DNA from: Arthrospiribacter ruber
GTDB taxonomy: Bacteria > Bacteroidota > Bacteroidia > Cytophagales > Cyclobacteriaceae
DNA: 64,000 bases
Direction: 5' to 3'
Assembly: GCF_019343195.1 (NCBI RefSeq)
Contig: NZ_RPHB01000001.1
Coordinates: 558,001 to 622,000 of the forward strand
Made by a program: the position numbers and the translations under genes. The notes beneath the pieces were generated by a model. The model was given only the letters and a program-made list of their open reading frames with translations. It was not told the origin of the DNA and did not search any database. Numbering within the stretch: the first letter of the stretch is position 1; each line of letters opens with the position of its first letter. Shown here one piece after another: positions 43,164 through 55,457 of this stretch.

Positions 43164-43997
43164 TCATAGCCACTTCGCAAGCAATTTTTCACTGTTGTAC
43201 CATAATTTTTCCCGCATGCTTTTGCTGTTTGCCGCTTTGGAAGCTTTGGCAGGCTTGGATTTTTTAAAATAAGAACCGTTTTGGGAGGAAGGGATATTGT
43301 TTTTGGCCAGAAAAATGCTGGTTTCAGCACCCTGTTCCGCGGTAATCATAAATGGTCTCGCCAAGACCCAAAAGACCTTGAATATCCCGCCCGCCTCACT
43401 GGCAAAGTTGGTTTTGACTACTCCTGGATGGAGGGAAAAAGCCTGAAGTCCCTGCTCAGCATATTTTTCATAAAGGGATTTAGTGAAGAGGATATTGAAC
43501 AGTTTGACATTGGCATAGGAAGTAAAGGCACTGTAGCTTTTTTTCTCATAATTGAGGTCCTCGAAATTCACATTGGCAGCATTGTGCGCCTCTGAACTTA
43601 CATTGATGATTTTGGGATTTTCGGCTTTTAAAATCCAGGGCATCAGTTTGTTGGTCAACAAAAAATGTCCGAGGTGATTGGCAGAAAATGTCAGTTCAAA
43701 ACCGTCATCAGTGACAGTTTTTTCGTGGAATATACCACCTGCATTATTGATCAGCACATCGATTTGGCTGGACTTTTCCTGTATTTCCTTGACGGCCTTT
43801 ACTACGGAATCCATTGACGCCAAGTCCAGATGGATAAATTCGGCTTTGCTTTGCTGGTCCTCAGGAAGTGATTGGATGGTTTTTGCTGCTTTATCAGCGT
43901 TTCTGGCCAGGAGAAACACTTTATCAAAGTGAGGGATAAGTTTTTGAAGTGTAATTTCCCCAATTCCGGAGGTTGGACCTGTGATGGCTAAATTCAT
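43164..43997 (-). CDS. short-chain dehydrogenase/reductase (retinol-dehydrogenase-like)
   Basis: 277 aa, NAD(P)-dependent SDR. Cofactor motif TGPTSGIG (residues 7-14), NNAGG (about 86-90), catalytic Ser in INVSSEAH and YANVK (Tyr-X3-Lys) further on. The C-terminal 25 residues are basic (SKPAKASKAANSKSMREK). Substrate unknown; related to the retinol dehydrogenase-like branch. It ends 3 bp after the convergent secreted-protein gene. Confidence 0.85.
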   Translation of the reverse strand: MNLAITGPTSGIGEITLQKLIPHFDKVFLLARNADKAAKTIQSLPEDQQSKAEFIHLDLASMDSVVKAVKEIQEKSSQIDVLINNAGGIFHEKTVTDDGFELTFSANHLGHFLLTNKLMPWILKAENPKIINVSSEAHNAANVNFEDLNYEKKSYSAFTSYANVKLFNILFTKSLYEKYAEQGLQAFSLHPGVVKTNFASEAGGIFKVFWVLARPFMITAEQGAETSIFLAKNNIPSSQNGSYFKKSKPAKASKAANSKSMREKLWYNSEKLLAKWL

Positions 43998-44207
43998 GAT
44001 TGCTTGGTTTGTCTTACCATAGCAACTCTATTTCTTGTGATAGGTTTTATTTCGCAAAATATATTTACTGGCCTCATTTGGGTATTTTTTTGTATTTTCG
44101 AAGCTATAATATTTCAAAAATTGCAAAAAAATAGAAACTCAGATAGTGCTATTCTTTTGTTTGGGTATTGAAAATCAAAGTATTGTACGAAACTCAAAAA
44201 CAAGTAA

Positions 44208-45035
44208 GTGGGAAAATCACGATTGCCTGAGAAGCCATTTATTGATATAGAAAATGTCCTTAAGGACAAAAATCCGGGACTTCACAAATGGATGCCGGGC
44301 TTTGTCCTATCTTATTTGAAAAGAATTGTCCACGAAAAGGACATCAATCAGGTGATGGCCAATATAGGCCACCTCCAGGGAATGGATTTTGTCAATGCGC
44401 TGGTGGACGAATTTGGAGTGGAGGTAACCTTGACGGGTGAAGAAAACATTCCATTGGATAGGTCTGTGATATTTGCCTCCAATCATCCTTTGGGTGGTAT
44501 GGACGGGATTGCTTTTATGTACGCCCTTGGAAAATACAGGCAGGACATTCGTTTTCTGGTCAATGACATTCTTACCAATATCAAGAATTTTGAACCTATG
44601 TTTGTACCTGTCAATAAGCATGGTGCCAACAGCAGGGAAGTAAGCAAACTGATAGAGGAAACTTATGCGGGTGAGCATGCGGTATTGGTTTTCCCGGCTG
44701 GGTTGGTGTCGAGGAAGCAGACAGGAGGGGTAAAAGACCTGGAATGGAAGAAAAGTTTTATTTCCAAAGCAAAGCGATACAAGAAGGATATTGTGCCGGT
44801 ATACATCGAAGGAAAAAACTCTGATTTTTTCTACAACCTGGCCAGGTTTCGTAAACAGTTGGGGATCAAAGCCAATATTGAAATGTTGTACCTGGCTGAT
44901 GAAATGTTTTCCCAAAGAGGCAAAAAAGTAGTGATTCATATAGGAAAACCAATTTCTTACCAGTATTTTGATAAATCGAAAACGGAAAATGAATGGGCTG
45001 AAGAGGTAAAAGAGCTGGTTTACCAAATGGCCTAA
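44208..45035 (+). CDS. GlsA-like PlsC-family O-acyltransferase
   Basis: 275 aa, starting at GTG 44208. Contains the acyltransferase core SNHPLGGMDG (HX5D-type variant of the usual H-X4-D) near residue 92, and a second conserved block VFPAGLVSRKQ around residue 162. Paired with the GNAT-type gene 10 bp downstream, as are glsA and glsB in Bacteroides, where they make N-acyl glycine lipids (the N-acyl transferase adds the amide-linked chain, this one the ester-linked chain). The pairing supports the assignment; the substrate (glycine, ornithine or other amino acid) is not determined by the sequence. Confidence 0.7.
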   Translation: MGKSRLPEKPFIDIENVLKDKNPGLHKWMPGFVLSYLKRIVHEKDINQVMANIGHLQGMDFVNALVDEFGVEVTLTGEENIPLDRSVIFASNHPLGGMDGIAFMYALGKYRQDIRFLVNDILTNIKNFEPMFVPVNKHGANSREVSKLIEETYAGEHAVLVFPAGLVSRKQTGGVKDLEWKKSFISKAKRYKKDIVPVYIEGKNSDFFYNLARFRKQLGIKANIEMLYLADEMFSQRGKKVVIHIGKPISYQYFDKSKTENEWAEEVKELVYQMA

Positions 45036-45045
45036 ATATAATCTT

Positions 45046-45999
45046 ATGCAAGCAATTATACCTGCGATTGACAAGGACCTGTTGAAAAAAGAGCTTACGG
45101 CAGATAGGTTTTTGCGCTATACCAATAATGGCAATAACCACATCTATCTGGTAGATTACTATCAGGCTCCCAACACTGTAAGAGAAATCGGAAGGTTGAG
45201 GGAGCTGACTTTCAGATCAGCAGGTGGGGGTACAGGGCTTTCACTGGATTTGGATGCCAATGATACGGATGAAAATTGCTATCAGCAGCTGATCACCTGG
45301 AATCCTGAAGATGAAGAGATCGTGGCAGGGTACAGGCTGATCCATTGCAAAGATGCAGGTAAAGACAGTCATGGCAATTATAACCTATCTACGGCCCACC
45401 TTTTTAAATTTTCGGAAACTTTCAAAAACGAGTACCTCCCATATACCATTGAATTGGGCAGGTCTTTCGTCCAGCCAAAATACCAGCCCAGCATAGACAA
45501 CAGGAAGGGGCTCTTTTCCCTGGATAACCTCTGGGATGGGCTTGGCGCTGTGGTCATGCTCAATCCGGACGTCAAATATCTTTTCGGAAAAGTGACCATG
45601 TATCCTCATTTTCACAAGGAGGGTAGGGACCTCTTGCTGTACTTCATGCATCATTATTTTCCGGATAGAGAAAACCTGGTGAGGCCACATGATCAACTTT
45701 TGTTGACTTACCATTATGACACGAGTGATCTGGAAAAACTGTTTGCAGGCGTAGCATATAAGGAGGGTTATAAAATACTGAATTCAAAAATCAGGGCTTA
45801 TGGTGAAAATATCCCGCCTTTGATCAATACCTATATGAACCTTTCACCCACCATGAAGACTTTTGGCACAGCGCTCAATGATGAGTTTGGGGCAGTGGAA
45901 GAAACAGGTATTCTGATCACCATTGATGACATCTACGACAGCAAAAAGCACAGGCACATCGAAACCTTTGAAAGAGATAAGGGGTTTGGAACTAGATAA
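45046..45999 (+). CDS. GlsB-like N-acyltransferase (GNAT fold)
   Basis: 317 aa. Recognisable OlsB/GlsB-type core: YLVDYYQAPNTVREIGRLRELTFR, later EEIVAGYRLIHC, then LPYTIELGRSFVQPKYQP, where Glu and the Gly-Arg-Ser sequence mark the acyl-binding site, and FGKVTMYPHFHKEGRDLLLYFMH. It would transfer a 3-hydroxy fatty acid to the amino group of glycine (or ornithine). Starts 10 bp after the O-acyltransferase gene, so they form an operon. Confidence 0.75.
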   Translation: MQAIIPAIDKDLLKKELTADRFLRYTNNGNNHIYLVDYYQAPNTVREIGRLRELTFRSAGGGTGLSLDLDANDTDENCYQQLITWNPEDEEIVAGYRLIHCKDAGKDSHGNYNLSTAHLFKFSETFKNEYLPYTIELGRSFVQPKYQPSIDNRKGLFSLDNLWDGLGAVVMLNPDVKYLFGKVTMYPHFHKEGRDLLLYFMHHYFPDRENLVRPHDQLLLTYHYDTSDLEKLFAGVAYKEGYKILNSKIRAYGENIPPLINTYMNLSPTMKTFGTALNDEFGAVEETGILITIDDIYDSKKHRHIETFERDKGFGTR

Positions 46000-46009
46000 G
46001 ATTTTTGCA

Positions 46010-46375
46010 ATGAAAAAGACCGTGATCATTGGAGCTTCTCCAAACCCTTCCCGATATGCCTATGTAGTGGCAGGAATGCTTTCAGAAAGAAAAATCCCAT
46101 TTGTGCCCGTAGGTATCAAAAAGGGACAGTTGTATGGAGAGGAGATTCTTGACCTGCGCCAAAAGCCTGATATTCCGGATGTGCACACCGTGACCATGTA
46201 TCTTGGGCCCCACAATCAGCCCGAATGGTACGAATACATCCTTTCTCTAAATCCCCAAAGAATCGTTTTTAATCCAGGGACTGAAAACCCCGAATTTTTT
46301 GAACTCGCCAAAAAGCAGGGAGTGGAAGTCGCAGTAGCCTGCAACCTTGTCCTGTTGAGTACCGGTCAATTTTGA
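46010..46375 (+). CDS. CoA-binding domain protein (YccU-like)
   Basis: 121 aa from ATG 46010. A single Rossmann-like CoA_binding_2 domain: KKTVIIGASPNPSRYAYVVAGMLSERK, then LYGEEILDLRQKP, and the NPGTENPEFFELAKKQG segment. Probably binds CoA or a related nucleotide; role unknown. It starts 10 bp after the GlsB-like gene and may belong to the same transcript; its last 10 bases overlap the convergent rhodopsin fragment. Confidence 0.8.
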   Translation: MKKTVIIGASPNPSRYAYVVAGMLSERKIPFVPVGIKKGQLYGEEILDLRQKPDIPDVHTVTMYLGPHNQPEWYEYILSLNPQRIVFNPGTENPEFFELAKKQGVEVAVACNLVLLSTGQF

Positions 46376-46719
46376 GATCTCCCTGCCTCAAAGAAATGAT
46401 GCATCACAAAAATATGTGGGGCGGAAATCAATGAGACCATTACAAAAAACAAGAGGACGAACCTGAAGGAAGTAGGAGAACTTCCTGTGATCATGTAAAA
46501 GTCCCGCATGTAATAGTAGTGTACGGCCGCAATACCGGTAATCAGTCCGGATACCAGTAAGGAAGCTTTCCATTTTCTGTCTACGGAACTTCTTTCTGCA
46601 AAGAAGAAAACCGCTGAAGCAAACATGGCCATGTACCCAAGAAAGAAGGTAATGGCAATAGGATCGCCGTTGACGATCCTTTCTACGCCGACTAATTCTG
46701 CTGTTAAAATACTTTTCAT
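46366..46719 (-). pseudogene. truncated proteorhodopsin-type gene, apparently fused to a Blh-like C-terminus
   Basis: 117 aa. The first about 86 residues follow a microbial (proteo/xantho-)rhodopsin closely: helix A with ITFFLGYMAMFASAVFFFAERSSV, helix B with GLITGIAAVHYYYMRDF (His67, the counterion-partner His) and the start of helix C reading TGSSPTSFR with conserved Arg86. The next residues should be Y-V-D-W with the proton acceptor Asp, but the frame continues FVLLFFVMVSLISAPHIFVMHHFF, which is hydrophobic and resembles the C-terminus of Brp/Blh beta-carotene dioxygenases. No retinal-binding Lys, so it cannot be a pump. Confidence 0.7.
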
Positions 46720-49795
<3,076 letters not shown>

Positions 49796-49816
49796 TAGGC
49801 AAATCAACATAATTTT

Positions 49817-49840
49817 AAAGGGGCTGAGGCCCCTTTTTTT
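49817..49840 (+). terminator. terminator after gyrB
   Basis: AAAGGGGC, loop TGA, GGCCCCTTTTTTT: a strong GC stem with a T-tract, 22 bp after the gyrB stop. Confidence 0.9.
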
Positions 49841-49920
49841 ATTTTTTAATAAATTTTTAAACTCCCCCCGTTCAAAACGTATTTATAGAATGTTAGCTTT
49901 GTATTAGACCGATTTGCAAA

Positions 49921-52041
49921 ATGAAAGTAGCAGCCAAAGATAAATTTGAAAGTATAATTGAAAGTTCTGACTTGGTCAGCCGTGACCTTAGCTGGGTCAA
50001 ATTCAATGACAGGGTTTTTGATCAGTCCAAAAAAGAAAGCCGATCCATTCTGGAAAGGCTGAAGTTTTTGGCAATCACCGCCTCCAATTTGGATGAATTT
50101 TTTATGATCCGTGTAGGGTCTCTCTACAATTACCTGGACTATGACAAAGAGCGGGTAGACTACTCCGGCTTGCGAGAAGATCCTTTCAAAATGAAACTGC
50201 TTTTGGAATGCCAGGCATTTCACAAAAGACAACAGGAGCATTTTGTCAAAAATCTGTTGCCGGAGATGCACGAAAGCGGTTTTATTCTCAGCAATGTCAA
50301 AAATCTGGAACCGGAAGAACAAGATTATATTAAGTCCTACTTCAACAAGGCGGTTTATCCTATGCTCACCCCAATGGTATTTGATGGGTATAGGACTTTC
50401 CCTATTTTGATGAATAAGCTGCTGATTTTTGGGGTGGTCACTTTGGCACCTGGAGATAAAAAGGAAAACAGGAAGTTGTCTTTCGTACAGATTCCTGCCA
50501 ATATCCCGCGATTTTTTGAAATAGAGAGAGAAGATCTCGTGGTCTACATTCCTATTGAAGAAGTCATCAGGGAACATTTGGTTTCCCTTTTCAGAAATGT
50601 CAACATTGAATCTGTCAACCTTTTCAGGATCACAAGAAACGGCGATTTTACGCTGGAAGAAAGTGAGGATATGGATGCGAATTTTCTTGAAGAGGTAAAA
50701 AGAAAGCTCAATGAAAGGAAAACAGGGCGGGTTGTCAGAATAGAAGTTGAAGAAGGCTATAGCAAATGGATGATCAGCTTGCTGAAAGAGCGCTGGAACA
50801 TTCAGGATGACAGTATTTTCAAAGTGGAGAGATCCAGTATGCTGGATTTTACTGGACTTTGGCAGGTGGTGGGCAATAGGAGATTCAAGGATAAGATGCC
50901 ACAGGTTCCCAATCCGGTACCACCGATTTCTTATCCCCAAGAAGGTACTGATGATGTATTTCAGGTGCTAAAAGGACGTGATATTTTACTCCATCATCCA
51001 TATAACAATATTGATCCTATTCTGGATCTCCTGGATAAGGCTGCAGATGATCCCAATGTCATGGCGATCAAAATGACCATTTACCGACTGGCCAAGGATT
51101 CCAGGATCACCAAGACTTTGCTAAGGGCAGCCGAAAATGGAAAGCACGTGTCGGTATTGTTCGAAGTAAAGGCCAGATTCGATGAAGAAAACAATATCCG
51201 TGAAGCGAAGAAGCTTCAAAAAGCGGGATGTTTTGTGATCTACGGGATCAGTAACCTCAAGACACACACCAAGCTGATGCTTATTGTCAAAAAGGATGAC
51301 AACAAAGTAACCCGCTTTGTACATTTAGGTTCCGGTAACTACAATGAGGATACTGCTAGGCTCTATACTGACATTGGTTTGCTGACTACAGACGAAACCT
51401 TGGCCAATGACGTGTCTGAGTTTTTCAATGTAATCACTGGGCATTCCATGCCGAGTACCTACCAAAACCTGATTACAGCACCAAGAGACATGAGAAATCA
51501 ATTGATTTCTTTTATAGAACAAGAGGCGGAAAATGCAAGAAATGGACTCCCATCAGGGATCGTGATCAAGGTCAATTCTTTAGAGGATTCAGAGATCATT
51601 TATGCGCTTTACCGTGCCTCCCAATCCGGCGTGCCGGTCAAGCTGATCGTCAGAGGTATCTGCTGTCTCAGACCTGGAAGAATAGGCTTGAGTGAGAATA
51701 TTGAAGTCATTTCCATAGTGGGGGACTTTTTGGAGCATTCCAGGATTTACCATTTCCACAATAATGGAGATACCAGGACTTATGCAGGGTCTGCTGACAT
51801 GATGGTGAGGAGTTTTGACAAGAGGCTGGAATCTCTCTTCCGTGTTCAGGACAATTTACTGGAAAAGCAATTGATGAACATCTTGTACTTCAACCTGAAA
51901 GACAATGTCAATGCCTACAGGATGCTGGAAGATGGTTCCTATGTGCGTAAAATGCCTCAGGCAGATGAGGACGAGTTCAACGTTCACAAGGAGTTTTTCA
52001 ATGTAAAGATTGAAGATGTGCTGAAAGTCAAGCTGGTATGA
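49921..52041 (+). CDS. ppk1: polyphosphate kinase 1
   Basis: 706 aa, full length. Builds polyphosphate from ATP through a phosphohistidine intermediate. The N-terminal domain shows SRDLSWVKFNDRVF and ASNLDEFFMIRVGSLYN; the two phospholipase D-like catalytic halves contain VHLGSGNYNEDTARLYTDIGLLT (His468, the candidate phosphohistidine) and LEHSRIYHFHNNGDTRTYAGSADMMVRSFDKRLE (His606/His611). A polyphosphatase gene lies convergent at 52068, 26 bp apart. Separated from gyrB by a terminator. Confidence 0.95.
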   Translation: MKVAAKDKFESIIESSDLVSRDLSWVKFNDRVFDQSKKESRSILERLKFLAITASNLDEFFMIRVGSLYNYLDYDKERVDYSGLREDPFKMKLLLECQAFHKRQQEHFVKNLLPEMHESGFILSNVKNLEPEEQDYIKSYFNKAVYPMLTPMVFDGYRTFPILMNKLLIFGVVTLAPGDKKENRKLSFVQIPANIPRFFEIEREDLVVYIPIEEVIREHLVSLFRNVNIESVNLFRITRNGDFTLEESEDMDANFLEEVKRKLNERKTGRVVRIEVEEGYSKWMISLLKERWNIQDDSIFKVERSSMLDFTGLWQVVGNRRFKDKMPQVPNPVPPISYPQEGTDDVFQVLKGRDILLHHPYNNIDPILDLLDKAADDPNVMAIKMTIYRLAKDSRITKTLLRAAENGKHVSVLFEVKARFDEENNIREAKKLQKAGCFVIYGISNLKTHTKLMLIVKKDDNKVTRFVHLGSGNYNEDTARLYTDIGLLTTDETLANDVSEFFNVITGHSMPSTYQNLITAPRDMRNQLISFIEQEAENARNGLPSGIVIKVNSLEDSEIIYALYRASQSGVPVKLIVRGICCLRPGRIGLSENIEVISIVGDFLEHSRIYHFHNNGDTRTYAGSADMMVRSFDKRLESLFRVQDNLLEKQLMNILYFNLKDNVNAYRMLEDGSYVRKMPQADEDEFNVHKEFFNVKIEDVLKVKLV

Positions 52042-52067
52042 TGGAAGACATATAATCATCTTGATTT

Positions 52068-52979
52068 TTACTTCAAATCAAGACCTTGCTGTTTATGTGC
52101 TTTCTTGTTTTTATTCTTTTTGTAAAGCACCTGCATCAATCCGTCTTTGAGGCCTACATCAGGAATCAGCATTTTCTTGGAGGAGGCTGCATCCATCGCT
52201 GCCAGGTAAATTTTGGCGGCAGGAATAATGACATCTGCCCGGTCATGGTTGAGGTTTACCTTATACACCCTCTCCTCAAAAGACATGGATTCCAGATAGG
52301 CCTGTATTTCTCTGATTTTGTCAATGCTGATAAAAGTTTTTCCTTTTCTGGGAGTGGCCAGTTCAAAGATCTTATTGATGTTACCTCCTGTGCCTATACA
52401 GGTGATTTTATCTTTTATGCTGACATTATCTCCAATAAAATTCCCCATACTTTTCCATACCGAAAGAGGGACTTTGTCTTCCAAAGCTCTTACTGAACCG
52501 ATTTTAAAAGATTTTGAAGCAATTTTTTGCTGGTTTTTATAGATGTTCAGTTCAGTACTTCCCCCGCCAACATCGATGTGAAGATATGCCTTATGGTCTA
52601 TATGTGCTCCTAATGCCATATTGATCAGTTCAGCCTCATGATTGCCATCAATGATATTGATTTTCAATCCTACATCCTCTTTCACTTCTTCAACTATCTC
52701 TTTTCCATTGATGGATTCCCTCATTGCGGAAGTGGCGCAGACCATGTAATCATCAACCTCATATAGGTCAATCAACAACTTGAAGGCCCTCATCAGTTTG
52801 ACGAATTTTCTACGGTTTTTATCAGAGATTTTTTGTTCATGAAATACATCCATTCCCAATCGAAGGGGGAACCGAAGGTATTCCAGCTTTTTGAAATTGG
52901 TCTCTCCTTCGTAAGTGCTGATTTGGGTTATCTGTAGCCGGATGGCGTTGGAACCTATATCTACTGCCGCAAGTCTCAA
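52068..52979 (-). CDS. Ppx/GppA family phosphatase
   Basis: 303 aa, short form with only the N-terminal Ppx/GppA domain. Actin/ASKHA fold: LAAVDIGSNAIRLQI (phosphate-1 motif), VCATSAMRESING, DVGGGSTELNIYKN (phosphate-2) and CIGTGGNINKIFEL. It would remove terminal phosphates from polyphosphate or (p)ppGpp. Convergent with ppk1, so synthesis and degradation are next to each other. The C-terminal HD-like extension of E. coli Ppx is absent. Confidence 0.88.
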   Translation of the reverse strand: MRLAAVDIGSNAIRLQITQISTYEGETNFKKLEYLRFPLRLGMDVFHEQKISDKNRRKFVKLMRAFKLLIDLYEVDDYMVCATSAMRESINGKEIVEEVKEDVGLKINIIDGNHEAELINMALGAHIDHKAYLHIDVGGGSTELNIYKNQQKIASKSFKIGSVRALEDKVPLSVWKSMGNFIGDNVSIKDKITCIGTGGNINKIFELATPRKGKTFISIDKIREIQAYLESMSFEERVYKVNLNHDRADVIIPAAKIYLAAMDAASSKKMLIPDVGLKDGLMQVLYKKNKNKKAHKQQGLDLK

Positions 52980-53041
52980 ATCAAAATAGTATTTAGTGAT
53001 ATGCTAAAATAAGGCTTAGGCTTCGCAAAAAAATGGATTTG

Positions 53042-53251
53042 TTACTTTTTCTTGGAAACAAGAATCAGTATTATTCCGGAAGTGATGGCAAGAACACCGG
53101 CATAATCAGGCCACTCAATTTGGTGGTTCTTCTTTTTGTTTACCTGAATAGGGCCTGCATCTATAAGGCTTTCGGAAGTCTTGAAACTGATGCCAGGAAT
53201 AAAAATCATGACCAGGCCGCAGAGCAGCAAAATAATTCCAATTGTTTTCAT
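53042..53251 (-). CDS. small membrane protein
   Basis: 69 aa from ATG at 53251; the longer frame to 53335 has an unnatural N-terminus. Two membrane helices (IGIILLLCGLVMIFIPG and YAGVLAITSGIILILVS) with a polar loop between, and a KKK tail. No family recognised. Confidence 0.55.
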   Translation of the reverse strand: MKTIGIILLLCGLVMIFIPGISFKTSESLIDAGPIQVNKKKNHQIEWPDYAGVLAITSGIILILVSKKK

Positions 53252-53481
53252 AATTGTGTTGGAGGAAGAAAATAATATGTTTGTTCGCTTTCTTACCAGT
53301 AAAATCCTAATCATTGAATAAGCCAAAGATTTCAAGCCATTATCAATAAATAACTTGTCCGCTATGGCGGATCAAATATCTACAAATATCTGTTTGAATC
53401 AAGAGCCACTTTAAATTGCTTACTGGTCTAATTGCTGGAAATACATAAAAACTTTCAATATCAATTATTTGACCAAAAAAA

Positions 53482-54459
53482 TCAACCAACAGTCTGATCC
53501 TGCCTGTACCTTCTTATAGAGACCAATACACTTATGGTCAAAATGAAAAATACCACCCCCAGAGAGACCTGAGAGGGCAGGTGGTAAGTGGCTGAGAGGA
53601 TCATTTTTAACCCAATAAATGCGAGGATAAATGACAGTCCGTGCTGTAAATAATGAAACATCTCAAAGCTATTGGCAAGGAGAAAATAAAGTGCCCTTAA
53701 TCCTAAAATGGCGAAAATGTTGGAAGTGTACAGGATAAGGGGATCTTGGGAAATGGCAAAAATCGCAGGAATGGAGTCCACAGCAAAAAGCAGATCCGTG
53801 AATTCTACCACAGCTACAACTACAAGGAGTTGCGTCGCAAATCTCTTTCCCTTGATGTTGACAAAAAACTTTCCCTCGTGGTATTTTGGGTCTACCCTGA
53901 ATAGCTTATGGATCAATTGCGTACCCAAAGACTTTGAAAAGTCCTTGTTTTCCTCTTCCTCTCCTCTGTTCTGAAAAGATTTGAAACCGGCAATAATCAG
54001 GAAAATACCAAAAAGCGTCAGGACAATGTTGACGTGAAAAATCCTTCCCAATAATTCAAACTCAGGAAGATAAGTGCGGTTGATGATGGCAACACCTGAG
54101 AAAATAAATATTGCGCGCAAAATAATTGCACCTAGTATTCCGTAAAATAAAACTTTGTGTTGGTATTTGTCTGGAACTTTGAAGTACCTAAAAATCAGGA
54201 TAAAGACGAAAAGATTGTCCACACTGAGGGCTTTTTCAATCAGAAATGCCGAGTAGTATTGCGAGGCCAATTCAGTACCAAAATCAAGATAAATATAAGC
54301 CCCAAATAATAGACCGACTCCAATCCAAAGAATGGACCAGTTTAAAGCTTCTTTATTGCTTACTTTATGGTCTGTCTTATTGAATACAAACAAATCCAAA
54401 CACAGCAAGCCAATTATCAGAACGGCAAATATGACAATGACATAAGGTTCAAGCAGCAC
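53482..54459 (-). CDS. TerC/Alx family membrane protein
   Basis: 325 aa with about nine membrane helices. Conserved TerC core: SAFLIEKALSVDNLFVFILIFRYF with Glu and Asp, LGIFLIIAGFKSF, FFVNIKGKRFATQLLVVVAVVEFTDLLFAVDSIPAIFAISQDP and ALYFLLANSFEMFHYL. Members are linked to tellurite resistance and, for Alx/MeeF, manganese export. No riboswitch of the yybP type was seen in its leader. Single gene, transcribed leftward. Confidence 0.92.
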   Translation of the reverse strand: MLLEPYVIVIFAVLIIGLLCLDLFVFNKTDHKVSNKEALNWSILWIGVGLLFGAYIYLDFGTELASQYYSAFLIEKALSVDNLFVFILIFRYFKVPDKYQHKVLFYGILGAIILRAIFIFSGVAIINRTYLPEFELLGRIFHVNIVLTLFGIFLIIAGFKSFQNRGEEEENKDFSKSLGTQLIHKLFRVDPKYHEGKFFVNIKGKRFATQLLVVVAVVEFTDLLFAVDSIPAIFAISQDPLILYTSNIFAILGLRALYFLLANSFEMFHYLQHGLSFILAFIGLKMILSATYHLPSQVSLGVVFFILTISVLVSIRRYRQDQTVG

Positions 54460-54532
54460 AGAGACTTGGGGTTATTTTTTTGCAAAGATTGCGAAAGTAA
54501 GTCTGATTAAAAGATTTTTCTTCTGAGAAAGC

Positions 54533-54814
54533 CTACATTTTTTGGTAGTAGTGTTTTTTAAGTTTGCGCTTTACCCTAAAGTAATTGATAAAACCCAATA
54601 AAAGCATTCCTAGGGAAAGGGCAAATGCCAGGTATCCCAGATCACTGATGTGTTCCAAGGCATTCACTTCCATCAAAGCTGTACCACTGACCAGAAAGTA
54701 AAGAGATGTTCGGATGTAGGATAGCAGTGTCCTGTCATTGGCAAGGTTGGTTCTTTGCCTGGCCAGATAATCCCTGACGATCAAATCACTGTCCGATAGA
54801 TTTTCTTTTTCCAT
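54533..54814 (-). CDS. DUF202 family membrane protein
   Basis: 93 aa, three short membrane helices. It contains the DUF202 signature ARQRTNLANDRTLLSYIRTSLYFLVSGTALME. Function unknown. Transcribed leftward, 74 bp upstream of the TerC gene, so they may share a transcript. Confidence 0.88.
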   Translation of the reverse strand: MEKENLSDSDLIVRDYLARQRTNLANDRTLLSYIRTSLYFLVSGTALMEVNALEHISDLGYLAFALSLGMLLLGFINYFRVKRKLKKHYYQKM

Positions 54815-54974
54815 TTTTCATTTACTTAGGTTCCATCAATCCCACGCAATTTAGGAATATGCGTGGCAAAATGGAAAAGATAAATTTTTTATAATGCTGC
54901 CATTAGTTTCATGGTTTCCTTACTTTTGAAGCCGCAGAGATGTAGGCTTTTTCTGCTAAAGAACTCTCAAAGAA

Positions 54975-55457
54975 ATGAATAGACCTAATTTTGACGATAT
55001 TTTTATGGAATTGGCAGTGAATCTTGCCAAAAGATCCCATTGCATCAAAAAGCATGTAGGGGCAGTACTGACCAAAGAAACCAGGATCATTTCCATTGGC
55101 TATAACGGACCTCCTGCCGGTACACACAATTGTGATGAAGAATTTCCCGAGCATGGTTGTGCCAGGGACAGTAAGGGAAGCTGTACGCTTGCCCTGCACG
55201 CCGAGCAAAATGCTATTCTTTATGCAGTCAAAAACAATACCTCGGTAGAAGGATCCACACTTTATGTGACTTTAGCTCCTTGTCTTGCCTGTGCCCGGAT
55301 TATATTCTCCATGGGAATCCAAAAGGTGGTATACATGTACTCTTACGCAGAATATAAAGGTTTGCCTTTTGATGAAGGTTTGGAATTTTTAAAAAAATTC
55401 GGCGTGTCCGTGACCCAATACCAGAAGGAAATACAGTTTGAAGATCCCTTGATCTAA
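54975..55457 (+). CDS. dCMP deaminase (cytidine/deoxycytidylate deaminase fold)
   Basis: 160 aa. Zinc-dependent deaminase: His75-Ala-Glu77 (HAEQNA) with catalytic Glu, and PCLAC with Cys103 and Cys106. The extra CARDSKGSCTLA loop and FPEHG insertion are typical of dCMP deaminases, supplying dUMP for thymidylate synthesis. ATG 54975. Its stop overlaps the convergent murB gene by 4 bp. Confidence 0.92.
   Translation: MNRPNFDDIFMELAVNLAKRSHCIKKHVGAVLTKETRIISIGYNGPPAGTHNCDEEFPEHGCARDSKGSCTLALHAEQNAILYAVKNNTSVEGSTLYVTLAPCLACARIIFSMGIQKVVYMYSYAEYKGLPFDEGLEFLKKFGVSVTQYQKEIQFEDPLI

Noticed and set aside
44307-45074. Minus-strand frame opposite the GlsA-like gene
   Set aside because: Shadow ORF over a recognised acyltransferase.
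49846-50940. Long minus-strand frame opposite ppk1
   Set aside because: A shadow of the clear PPK1 coding sequence; no motif.
54460-54532. A yybP-ykoY (manganese) riboswitch ahead of the TerC gene
   Set aside because: The leader is only about 73 bp to the upstream gene and has no matching conserved core.
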